Below are positions 29,430 to 36,876 of a DNA stretch of 64,000 nucleotides, one piece after another. Each line of letters starts with the position of its first letter. Positions within the stretch are counted from its first letter, which is position 1. The stretch is from Corynebacterium sp. (GTDB lineage: Bacteria > Actinomycetota > Actinomycetes > Mycobacteriales > Mycobacteriaceae), in contig NZ_JAUNKO010000001.1 in NCBI RefSeq assembly GCF_030532715.1, forward strand, positions 1 to 64,000, in the 5' to 3' direction. The notes beneath the pieces are model-generated. The model worked only from the letters and a program-made list of their open reading frames with translations. It was not told the DNA's origin and ran no database searches. Both the position numbers and the translations under genes were made by a program.

Positions 29430-29438
29430 TGTGGATGA
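29430..29438 (-). promoter_or_regulatory. DnaA-box-like 9-mer
   Basis: TGTGGATGA on the plus strand reads TCATCCACA on the minus strand, one base from the DnaA consensus TTATCCACA. It lies 19 bases before the perfect box at 29458-29466, in opposite orientation. Confidence 0.4.
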
Positions 29439-29457
29439 GGTAGATATTCTGGCACTG

Positions 29458-29466
29458 TTATCCACA
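29458..29466 (+). promoter_or_regulatory. Perfect DnaA box
   Basis: TTATCCACA is the exact high-affinity DnaA consensus. It is intergenic, in the 405 bases between DUF4192 and the PAC2 gene, about 50 bases before the TATAAT at 29519. It could regulate a neighbouring promoter or titrate DnaA; it is not the origin, which would carry dnaA and many boxes. Confidence 0.5.
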
Positions 29467-29518
29467 ACCTCCCACTTGCGCACGCACGCAACACGAGCAT
29501 AGATGCGCTTAGCTCTGC

Positions 29519-29524
29519 TATAAT
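29519..29524 (+). promoter_or_regulatory. Extended -10 promoter element
   Basis: TGCTATAAT gives a TGN extension plus a perfect TATAAT, a strong SigA-type -10. Predicted transcription start is near 29531, three bases before an ATG at 29534. It may serve the small ORF, the PAC2 gene, or both. Confidence 0.5.
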
Positions 29525-29533
29525 TTTTTCCCT

Positions 29534-29653
29534 ATGCTTTTCGACGCCGCGCCACTCACGGCCGCACCCAACCTACCCTGGTGGCACACACTGCGAAGCC
29601 ATATTCAGCGGGTTCAGCTTCCTGTGATCGCAGCGTTTTCCGTTGCGCCGTAG
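29534..29653 (+). CDS. Possible leaderless small protein, 39 residues
   Basis: ATG at 29534 begins an open frame MLFDAAPLTAAPNLPWWHTL... ending SVAP and TAG at 29653. There is no ribosome site, but the strong extended -10 at 29519-29524 puts the transcript start almost on the ATG. A Trp pair sits in the middle and no membrane helix or known domain is visible. It could equally be untranslated leader of the PAC2 gene. Low confidence. Confidence 0.25.
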   Translation: MLFDAAPLTAAPNLPWWHTLRSHIQRVQLPVIAAFSVAP

Positions 29654-29774
29654 CGTTTGGGAATAGAATCACCCCTAGACTGGGTTGAAAACAACGGCAC
29701 ACCATCATTGGGCCACGGTTTTCACATCGTTTCTGTAGTTTTGCCATAGTCCGGTTTACCGAAGGAGGATTGTC

Positions 29775-30761
29775 ATGGATCGTCACGCTCGCATGTACGA
29801 CCTCGAGTACCCCTCCCCCGAGGTCGCCGTCACCCCCGAACATGGCCCCACGCTGATCGTCGCGTTACAGGGCTATGCTGATGCTGGACACGCGGTGGAG
29901 TCCAGCGCGAACCATTTGTTGCACGCGCTGGAGCATCGCCCCGTCGCGTCCTTCCACAGCGATGAGCTTATTGATTACCGCTCACGTCGCCCCGCGGCCA
30001 CCATCGCGGAAAACCAGCTTGCGGACATGGAGGAGCTTCGCCTAGAGCTGCACGCCGTTCGCGATACCTCGGGCACGCCGTTTTTACTGCTCACCGGCCC
30101 GGAGCCGGATATGCGGTGGAACGCGTTTACGGAAGCTGTGGTGGGGCTTGTTGACCGGTTCAAGGTGGACAAAACGGTGTGTTTGTACGCCGCGCCGATG
30201 GCGGTGCCGCATACCCGCCCGCTGGTGATTACCGCCCACGGAAACACCCCGGCGATTCTGCAGCCGCACTTCACCATGGGCGCTACGATCCGCGTTCCCG
30301 GATCCGCCGCCCTGATGCTCGAACATAGGTTGCATAAGTCTGGCCATCGGGTGGGCGGCTTCACGGCACACGTGCCGCACTACATCGCCGCCTCGGATTT
30401 TCCGGAGGCGACGTTGAAGCTGCTGCGGGCGGTGGAACGCACCGCTGGACTGGACTTACCGTTAGATTCCTTGCAATTGGATGTGGAGCGCACGGCCGCG
30501 CAGCTCAACGAGCAGACCGAGGATTCGCAGGAAATTCAAAAGGTCCTCAAAGTACTGGAAGCGCAATACGACCAAGATTTGGAGCGCTACGTGGCCCGCT
30601 CGGAGCAAAGTTCGCTGGGCTCTGAATCGAGCATGCCTACCGGCGAAGAACTCGGCGCCGAATTCGAACGTTTTCTTCAATCCTTAGATAGTAGGGCGTT
30701 GGATTCCGGATCGGAGCCGGAGACAACCCCGCCGGACGATCCGTCCGAGGACTTCGACTAA
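29775..30761 (+). CDS. PAC2 family protein (proteasome-assembly-chaperone-like)
   Basis: 328 residues; GGAGG just upstream of the ATG. PAC2 core at about 20-215: LIVALQGYADAGHAVESSANHLL, FHSDELIDYRSRRP and PFLLLTGPEPDMRWNAFTEAV. A helical region (about 225-275) and an acidic Ser/Pro/Asp tail follow. Rv2714-type protein by synteny. Actinobacterial members form trimers, and their role is unsettled; since corynebacteria lack a 20S proteasome, a different job is likely. Confidence 0.9.
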   Translation: MDRHARMYDLEYPSPEVAVTPEHGPTLIVALQGYADAGHAVESSANHLLHALEHRPVASFHSDELIDYRSRRPAATIAENQLADMEELRLELHAVRDTSGTPFLLLTGPEPDMRWNAFTEAVVGLVDRFKVDKTVCLYAAPMAVPHTRPLVITAHGNTPAILQPHFTMGATIRVPGSAALMLEHRLHKSGHRVGGFTAHVPHYIAASDFPEATLKLLRAVERTAGLDLPLDSLQLDVERTAAQLNEQTEDSQEIQKVLKVLEAQYDQDLERYVARSEQSSLGSESSMPTGEELGAEFERFLQSLDSRALDSGSEPETTPPDDPSEDFD

Positions 30762-30773
30762 CTGTTGAGCAAC

Positions 30774-30817
30774 GCCCCACTTGGTGCAGGTTTTTTCTGC
30801 ACTCGGTGGGGCTTTTT
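30774..30817 (+). terminator. Rho-independent terminator after the PAC2 gene
   Basis: Arms GCCCCACTTGGTGCAG and CTGCACTCGGTGGGGC pair except for a central mismatch, with a T-rich loop, followed by TTTTT. Cleanly separates the PAC2 gene from the transporter operon. Confidence 0.9.
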
Positions 30818-30881
30818 GTGTATGTGTTACACTGACCTCTCACTCGATTACTGAACATAAATACCAATAAAGGGTTCGCAC

Positions 30882-30895
30882 TTATACACGTATAA
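30882..30895. promoter_or_regulatory. Palindromic operator candidate before the ABC/MFS operon
   Basis: TTATACACGTATAA is a 6-2-6 perfect inverted repeat, 30 bases before the ATG at 30925. It overlaps a possible -10 (TATAAA). It does not resemble the DtxR, OxyR or GlxR consensus. Probably the site of a dimeric repressor not encoded nearby. Confidence 0.45.
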
Positions 30896-30924
30896 AATTG
30901 TGCCCAACCCACGACGAGCAGCCC

Positions 30925-31605
30925 ATGGCGAGTAAGGAGCAGCGTATCCCCGTGGCAGAATCAGCATCGCAGTGTTGCTGCGCGCTCACCGATGTGTGCG
31001 TCTCCTATCCGGGCGACTACGTCCTCAGCGTCCCAGAATTGCGTATCGACGCCCCCTGCCGCATGGCATTGCTCGGACCTTCCGGCGCCGGAAAATCCAC
31101 CCTCGCCGGATTGATGGGCGGGTTTTTATCCCCCGGATCGGATGTTCGCGGGTCCGTCCTGCCGGCCGCTACGATCGGCGTAGTGGGGCAAGATTCCTTC
31201 GGCGCCCTCAACCCGCTCATGCGTGTGATTCACCAAGTGGCGTTGACTGCCGGGTCACCCGAAGCCGCCGCTGAACGGCTCCGCGACGTTGGGCTTGCTG
31301 ATGAGCTTCACCACCGGTTTCCGCTGCAACTGTCCGGCGGGCAGCGGCAACGCGCCGCAATCGCATTGGCGATTAATCAGTCTCCGAACCTACTAATCGC
31401 CGACGAGGTGACCTCCGCCCTCGACCCGATTGCCAGCGCGGAGGTTTTCGAAGTGTTGAAGCGAGTAACCGGGCCCGGCACTGCCACGTCGCTGCTTCTT
31501 ATTACCCACAATGAGGCGGCCGCCTTCGCCCTGTGTGACCGCATTGTGCGGCTGCACCCCGAGAACGAGGCGGGCGGATTTGTCGCCCGCGAGGAGGCGG
31601 CATGA
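30925..31605 (+). CDS. Opp/Nik-type ABC transporter ATP-binding protein 1
   Basis: About 226 residues. Walker A GPSGAGKST, Q loop GQDSFGALNP, signature LSGGQRQR, Walker B LLIADEVTSALD and H loop LITHNEAAAF. The QDSFGALNP Q-loop and short length fit a DppD/NikD-type subunit. Three starts are possible: TTG 30898, ATG 30925, or GTG 30952, which has an excellent AAGGAG 12 bases upstream. The stop overlaps the next gene by 4 bases (ATGA). Confidence 0.88.
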   Translation: MASKEQRIPVAESASQCCCALTDVCVSYPGDYVLSVPELRIDAPCRMALLGPSGAGKSTLAGLMGGFLSPGSDVRGSVLPAATIGVVGQDSFGALNPLMRVIHQVALTAGSPEAAAERLRDVGLADELHHRFPLQLSGGQRQRAAIALAINQSPNLLIADEVTSALDPIASAEVFEVLKRVTGPGTATSLLLITHNEAAAFALCDRIVRLHPENEAGGFVAREEAA

Positions 31606-32312
31606 TTGTTTTCGACCATGTGTCCAAACCGCCAGGGATTGTGGACGTGAGTCTGCGCATCAAGCCCACCGAAAAAGTAGCGATTATCGGCCGCTCAGGC
31701 TCCGGCAAGACAACCCTGCTGCGCCTCATCTGCCGGTGGCTGCGCCCCACCAGCGGCACCATCACCGCGCCGCCGCGTAGCGAGTTCGCCTACATTCCGC
31801 AAGACTTGGATGCCAGCCTCAACCCACGGATGACCGTGCAGGATATTGTGCTGGAATCAGTGGTCATTGCCAAAGGTAACCTCGCGGCGGCCAAACGGGA
31901 ACTTCCCGCCATGCTGGATAGCCTCGGTCTACCCAAGGATTGCGCGGGCCGTAACCCCGGTGAACTTTCCGGCGGCCAACGCCAACGCGTCGGCATTGCT
32001 CGAGCTTTGATGCCAAACCCACGGGTAATCTACGCGGACGAAGCCCTCAGCGCCCTCGACAGCGTAGCCCGCAAGCTCGTCATCGACTTGTTTACTCGCA
32101 CGGACCTAACGGTCCTGTTGGTAACCCACGACCTGCACACTGCAGAAAAGTTCGCACATCGCTTTGTCATGCTGGATGCTGGGCGGGTTGTTGAGGACCT
32201 GCCAATTGAACAGCTCTGGGACCCAACAGGCGCGATCGAAGTGCGCCAACAATTCATCGCCGCGGAACGCGTCCTGCACCCCAACCTGCCAAGGTTTGGT
32301 GAGCAAGCTTGA
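31602..32312 (+). CDS. Opp/Nik-type ABC transporter ATP-binding protein 2
   Basis: 236 residues. Walker A GRSGSGKTT, Q loop IPQDLDASLNPRMTV, signature LSGGQRQRVGIARAL, Walker B VIYADEALSALD and H loop VTHDLHTAEKF. DppF/NikE-type partner of the preceding ATPase. Both neighbours overlap it (ATGA upstream, TGATG downstream), so the genes are translationally coupled. Confidence 0.9.
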   Translation: MIVFDHVSKPPGIVDVSLRIKPTEKVAIIGRSGSGKTTLLRLICRWLRPTSGTITAPPRSEFAYIPQDLDASLNPRMTVQDIVLESVVIAKGNLAAAKRELPAMLDSLGLPKDCAGRNPGELSGGQRQRVGIARALMPNPRVIYADEALSALDSVARKLVIDLFTRTDLTVLLVTHDLHTAEKFAHRFVMLDAGRVVEDLPIEQLWDPTGAIEVRQQFIAAERVLHPNLPRFGEQA

Positions 32313-33565
32313 TGAAACTCGCCCACGATGCGCGTCGCTTCCAACAACTCCCAATTGCTGTCCGGCTGTTGCTCATCACGCAAATGCTGTTCAACGTCGG
32401 GTTTTACCTCGTCGTCCCCTTTTTGGCCACCTACATGACCGAAAACCTCGCCGCCACCGGCGCCATGGTGGGCTTGGTGCTGGGGTTGCGCACCTTCTCC
32501 CAGCAAGGGTTGTTTTTCCTTGGCGGCGGACTCACCGACCGCTTCGGCGTGAAGCCAGTACTACTCACCGGGGTGGCCATCCGGGTGGTCGGGTTTATTG
32601 CCGCCGGTGTCGCCACCACCACCCTGCAACTCATGGTCGCCGTAGTGCTCATTGGGTTCGCCGCCGCATTATTCTCCCCGGCTGCGGAAGCATCCTTCGC
32701 AGTCGCTGGCGCCCAAGTGGAACGCGAGGGCATCATGCGGCGATCCGAGCTATTTGCCATGGATGCGTACTTTTCGCGAATCGGTGCGCTCACCGGGCCA
32801 CTGCTGGGCGCGGCGTTGATCACCGCGGGCTTTCAAATCACCTGTTTTGTCGCCGCGGGTATTTTCGCGTTCCTTTGGATAAGCCACCTCGTCCTTGTGC
32901 CGGCGGTGCGCACCGAAGCTAGTACTTCGGTGCTCGGCGGCTTCCAAGAGGTACTGAAAAACAAAACGTTTTTGCTATTCGCTCTGGGGTACAGCACCGG
33001 GCTGGTGAGCTACAACCAGCAGTACCTCGCGCTGCCGGTGGAACTCGAACGCGCCACCGGCACCCAGGGCGCGCTCGGATGGATGTTCGTATTTTCGAGC
33101 GTGCTGGTGCTCGGACTGCAAATGCCACTCACCCGATATGCGCAGCGCCTCGGTGTGCGCCGCGCCGTCGCGGCGGGTTTTGGCCTGATGGCCATCTCGT
33201 TTGCCGTGGTTGCGCTTGCCGCCCCGCTCAAACCGCTGCCCGGCTGGTGGGCGCTCACCCCGGCGGTGGTGATGCTGGTATGCCTGCACGTCGGCCAAAT
33301 GATCGCGGTGCCCATTTCGCGAGATTTGGTGGGCGTGATCGCCGCTGAGAAAAACCTGGGCAGCTATTTCGGATTTTTGAACTCTTTCGGTGGCCTCGCG
33401 GTACTGATCAGCTCCTTGTTCATCGGCGCGCTTCTCGACCACGCATACGAACCACAGCCAAGTGCGGCGGTGCCGTGGCTGGCGTTGACGCTGCTGCTCG
33501 CGGCGTCGGCAATCATGTTGCCGCGGGTGGCGCACACCGCGCCATCAGCGAAAATCGCAACGTAA
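32312..33565 (+). CDS. Major facilitator superfamily transporter (probable exporter)
   Basis: 417 residues with twelve predicted helices. MFS motif A is seen as GGGLTDRFGVKPVL between helices 2 and 3, and the N-terminal ITQMLFNVGFYLVVPFLATYM is of the MdtH/DHA1 type. The ATG overlaps the ATPase stop in TGATG. An MFS pump inside an Opp/Nik operon recalls the staphylopine system, where CntE exports a metallophore that CntABCDF re-imports. No metallophore synthesis gene is in this window, so that role is only a hypothesis. Confidence 0.87.
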   Translation: MKLAHDARRFQQLPIAVRLLLITQMLFNVGFYLVVPFLATYMTENLAATGAMVGLVLGLRTFSQQGLFFLGGGLTDRFGVKPVLLTGVAIRVVGFIAAGVATTTLQLMVAVVLIGFAAALFSPAAEASFAVAGAQVEREGIMRRSELFAMDAYFSRIGALTGPLLGAALITAGFQITCFVAAGIFAFLWISHLVLVPAVRTEASTSVLGGFQEVLKNKTFLLFALGYSTGLVSYNQQYLALPVELERATGTQGALGWMFVFSSVLVLGLQMPLTRYAQRLGVRRAVAAGFGLMAISFAVVALAAPLKPLPGWWALTPAVVMLVCLHVGQMIAVPISRDLVGVIAAEKNLGSYFGFLNSFGGLAVLISSLFIGALLDHAYEPQPSAAVPWLALTLLLAASAIMLPRVAHTAPSAKIAT

Positions 33566-33602
33566 CTCCGCACCCCCTCTACCTCCAACAGAAAGGAACG
33601 TT

Positions 33603-35099
33603 ATGCCTCGCGCAACGCTCGCTCCCTGGCGCAACCGTCTCGCTGTCGCCGCTCTCGCACTGACTTTCACGGCGGGGATCTCCGCATGCACCACGCCGGA
33701 ACCGGAAGGCGCGGGCGGCAAGGACCTCGCCATCGCCATGCCATTCAAACCGGTGGCTTCGCTTTCGCCGTATTCTGACGATGCCGTGACCAACATCCGC
33801 ATGGGCGTCGCGGAAACCCTCGTCCGGCTCGATGACGACGGCAAACCCACCCCGTGGCTCGCGGAATCATGGGACAGCGCAGGCGATGACACGGTAACGT
33901 TCACGCTGCGCAAGAACGTCAAATTCCACGACGGAACGGCACTCACCGCGCAAGCCGCCGCGAATGCACTCAAACACGCGATGGATTCGGCGTCCCGGCC
34001 GAAAGGGCTCGGTAAAAACGAACTGGAGTTTACCGCCGAGGACGACCACACCCTGACTGTGAAATCCTCGAAACCGGACCCCATCTTGTTGCAGCGTTTC
34101 TCCGACCCCGGCACTGTTATTTTGGCGGAATCCGCATATACGGGCGACAGCCCCACCCCTGAGGGCACCGGCACCGGTCCGTTTACGTTAACGCAACGCT
34201 CCGACTCCGAAGCCACCTGTGCAGCGTTCGCAGACTATTGGGGCGGCACCCCCGCGTTGGAAAACCTCAAGGTGAAATTTATCGAAGACGGTTCGGCGCG
34301 GGCCAACGCAGTGCGCACCGCGGAGGTCAGCTTGGCGCAGGCGATTCCGCTGGCACAGTTGAGTGAAGTCAGTGATTTGACCACCGAGTCCACTCCCCTG
34401 CCGCGCGGCGTGTACCTGCACCTGAATTCCAAAAAGGGTGCGTTCGCGGACGCGGGGTTGCGGGCCGCTGCGGCTGCCGCCGTAGACCCTGACAGCATCG
34501 TCGATAGCATTTACGAAGGGCACGCGGGCAAAGCGCACGGCAGCCTGTTCAATGAGCACACCGACTGGGCCAAAGACGTGAAATCCGCAAACACGGTCAC
34601 GGGCGCAACCAACCCGAAAGACAAGGAAATCAAACTTGCAACGTGGAACGAGCGCCCAGAGTTGCCGGAAGCGGCGTCGGTCATTGCCGAACAACTCCGC
34701 AAGGCGGGTTTCAAGGTCGAGGTCAACGTGTCGGACTATAAGAGCCTCGAAGCGGCCATGCTGGAAGGAAAATACGATGCGGTCATCGCTTCGAGGAACT
34801 ACCAATTTGACGCGGCTGACCCAGTGAGCTTCCTCGCCTCCGACTTCACCTGCGAAGGTTCCTACAACCTGTCGTTGTACTGTAACCCGGAGGTCGACGC
34901 GGCCATCGAGAAGGCAGACGCAATCGCGGATACCGAGCAACGCTACGCCGAAGCCGCCAATATCGGGGCAATGATCGTGGCTGATAACGCCGTCATACCG
35001 CTCGCGCACGAATATTCGATGCTGGCATACAAGGACGTCAATTCCCTCACGTTTGACCCCTTCGAACGCCGCTTGGTCACCCACGAAACCAGCAGGTAA
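33603..35099 (+). CDS. Solute-binding lipoprotein, SBP_bac_5 family (Opp/NikA/CntA-like)
   Basis: 498 residues. Signal peptide with lipobox ISAC near residue 30. Family 5 landmarks follow: LSPYSDDAVTNIRMGVAETLVRLDDDGKPTPWLAESW, VTFTLRKNVKFHDGTALTA, GTGPFTLTQ and the C-terminal NAVIPLAHEYSMLAYKD. AAAGGA precedes the ATG. Binds a peptide, a metal chelate or a free nickel complex; the ligand cannot be told. It is followed by the fused permease 7 bases later. Confidence 0.9.
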   Translation: MPRATLAPWRNRLAVAALALTFTAGISACTTPEPEGAGGKDLAIAMPFKPVASLSPYSDDAVTNIRMGVAETLVRLDDDGKPTPWLAESWDSAGDDTVTFTLRKNVKFHDGTALTAQAAANALKHAMDSASRPKGLGKNELEFTAEDDHTLTVKSSKPDPILLQRFSDPGTVILAESAYTGDSPTPEGTGTGPFTLTQRSDSEATCAAFADYWGGTPALENLKVKFIEDGSARANAVRTAEVSLAQAIPLAQLSEVSDLTTESTPLPRGVYLHLNSKKGAFADAGLRAAAAAAVDPDSIVDSIYEGHAGKAHGSLFNEHTDWAKDVKSANTVTGATNPKDKEIKLATWNERPELPEAASVIAEQLRKAGFKVEVNVSDYKSLEAAMLEGKYDAVIASRNYQFDAADPVSFLASDFTCEGSYNLSLYCNPEVDAAIEKADAIADTEQRYAEAANIGAMIVADNAVIPLAHEYSMLAYKDVNSLTFDPFERRLVTHETSR

Positions 35100-35106
35100 C
35101 ACGGCA

Positions 35107-36876
35107 ATGCACCCTCGACGCACCTCCGGCGCCCTCCTCGTTCGCGCGGCCCGCGCAACGGCCGTTCCGGCACTGCTATTCGTGCTTGCTGCGGTGATTA
35201 CGGCGCTGCTGCCGTTCATTGGTAACCGTGACATCGCCTTCGCCGTGTTCCGGGCGCGGGAGGCGGAACGCGCCCCGGACCCGCAGGTGCTCGAGGCGAT
35301 TCGAAAAGAACTGCAACTTCCAGAAACCCCACTCGAAGGGCTTTCGGATTGGTGGGGCGGCGCGCTCCGCGGTGACTTCGGGGTGAGTTGGGTCGACCCG
35401 TCGCGCTCCGCGGCGTCCGTAGCCTGGTCTGGGCTAGGTGTTTCCGCAACGCTCGCGGGGCTCTCCACCGGACTCGCGGTACTTCTCGCGTGGGGGCTAG
35501 CGTGGCCGCGGCTGCGCGCAGTAGTCGCCGGCAAACCCTCCCGCGCCGGAGACGTCATCGGCATGGCGATCCTCGGCGCCATCCCAGAATTCGTGCTGGC
35601 AGCCGCATTGTTGGCTATCGTTGCGGTGCGGTTGCGGTGGCTGCCCGCCGGAGGATTCTCCTCCGCACGCCACATGGTGCTCCCCACCATCGCCATGGCG
35701 CTACCGGCCGCAGGTTTGCTTGGTCGCGTACTACTAATCACCATCGACGCCATCGCCCAAGAAGAATGGGTGCGTGCGTGGCGACTCAACGGGGTGCATC
35801 GTCGCGTCATGGTGCGCGCGCTATCAATTCGGGCCGCCGCCGTGGTCGCCCCGCAAGTCGTGCTGTTTTTCGCAGGCACACTCGCATCCACAGCGCTGGT
35901 GGAAACAACGTTTAACATCGCCGGCATGGGCCGCGCCGCCGTCGACGCCGCAGTCGACCGCGACATTCCAGTATTGCAGGTCATCGTGCTCACCGCCGTC
36001 GTGGTAGGTATCGTCTGTGGCGCGGTGACCCAATGGGTACGGTGGCTTTTGTTACGCCCACTGCTCGGCGCGGACGCCGCCTATGCTCCCTCCGCCACCG
36101 CGCAATCCAACCGACCAATAACGCTCAAAACCGTTTTCATACTCGCGGCATTGTATGGCGCCTTACTGGCAATACTCCTGGCGGGTCCCGAGGTGACGGT
36201 ACGCCCCGAAGATCGCCTCGCTCAGCCGTCGCTGATGGCGTATCCACTCGGAGCCGACCAATTAGGACGCGACCTGCTCGCGCGGGTGATTGCGGGAACG
36301 CAATTCACCATCTTCACCGCCGTTGCCGTCACTGCGGTATGCGCCGTCTTCGGGCTGGTGTTGGGGCTCATGGGTTCGTGGGCGACCCGGCTGGGCGACG
36401 TTCTCAACGCCCTCCCAGCGGTACTTATCGGCGTCATCCTCGCCGGTGTATTCGGAGGTTCAACGGCCACGGCGGCGCTGGCGATCATCCTCGTCGGTTG
36501 GATTCCGCTAGCCTCCCACACCGCTGCTGTAGCCGCGGAGGCCCGCACCACCGGCTACTATCTATGGGCCAAACTCCAAGGAGCATCGCAGGCGCGACTG
36601 TTGGTGCGGCACCTGCTGCCCACGGTGATTCCCGCCGTGATCCGGCACGCCGCCAGCCGGGTAGCCCACAATGCTCTCGCGCTGGCGGGCCTTGGTTTCC
36701 TCGGCTTGGGTGCACCCCACGATTCCCCGGAATGGGGTGTGATCCTGCGGGAGTCCATCCCCTATGTGGAACGCGCCCCGTGGATGATGCTCACCCCGAC
36801 GGTGGCGCTGGTGTTGTTGGGGGTCACCGCCGCACTAGCCACGGACACGAAGACCGCGCTACGCTCGAAACAGTGA
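35107..36876 (+). CDS. Fused double permease of an Opp/Nik-type ABC transporter (DppB-DppC fusion)
   Basis: 589 residues from ATG 35107, twice the usual size. Residues 1 to about 310 are DppB-like (coupling segment EEWVRAWRLNGVHRRVMVRAL; ETTFNIAGMGRAAVDAA); about 325-589 are DppC-like (YPLGADQLGRDLLARVIAGTQFT; AEARTTGYYLWAKLQGASQARLL; LGLGAPHDSPEWGVILRE). Usually the two halves are separate genes, so this is a true fusion with no frameshift. The frame is open back to 35053 but overlaps the lipoprotein gene. The stop lies in GTGA with the helicase start. Confidence 0.9.
   Translation: MHPRRTSGALLVRAARATAVPALLFVLAAVITALLPFIGNRDIAFAVFRAREAERAPDPQVLEAIRKELQLPETPLEGLSDWWGGALRGDFGVSWVDPSRSAASVAWSGLGVSATLAGLSTGLAVLLAWGLAWPRLRAVVAGKPSRAGDVIGMAILGAIPEFVLAAALLAIVAVRLRWLPAGGFSSARHMVLPTIAMALPAAGLLGRVLLITIDAIAQEEWVRAWRLNGVHRRVMVRALSIRAAAVVAPQVVLFFAGTLASTALVETTFNIAGMGRAAVDAAVDRDIPVLQVIVLTAVVVGIVCGAVTQWVRWLLLRPLLGADAAYAPSATAQSNRPITLKTVFILAALYGALLAILLAGPEVTVRPEDRLAQPSLMAYPLGADQLGRDLLARVIAGTQFTIFTAVAVTAVCAVFGLVLGLMGSWATRLGDVLNALPAVLIGVILAGVFGGSTATAALAIILVGWIPLASHTAAVAAEARTTGYYLWAKLQGASQARLLVRHLLPTVIPAVIRHAASRVAHNALALAGLGFLGLGAPHDSPEWGVILRESIPYVERAPWMMLTPTVALVLLGVTAALATDTKTALRSKQ

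Noticed and set aside
34188..35993. 601-residue open frame on the minus strand
   Set aside because: Antisense to the lipoprotein and fused permease, both clear family members. Composition is biased by the opposite strand and there is no ribosome site.
36033..36872. N-terminal extension of the Ski2-like helicase by 280 residues
   Set aside because: This part overlaps the permease gene out of frame and is Arg-rich without similarity; the helicase begins at the GTG at 36873.
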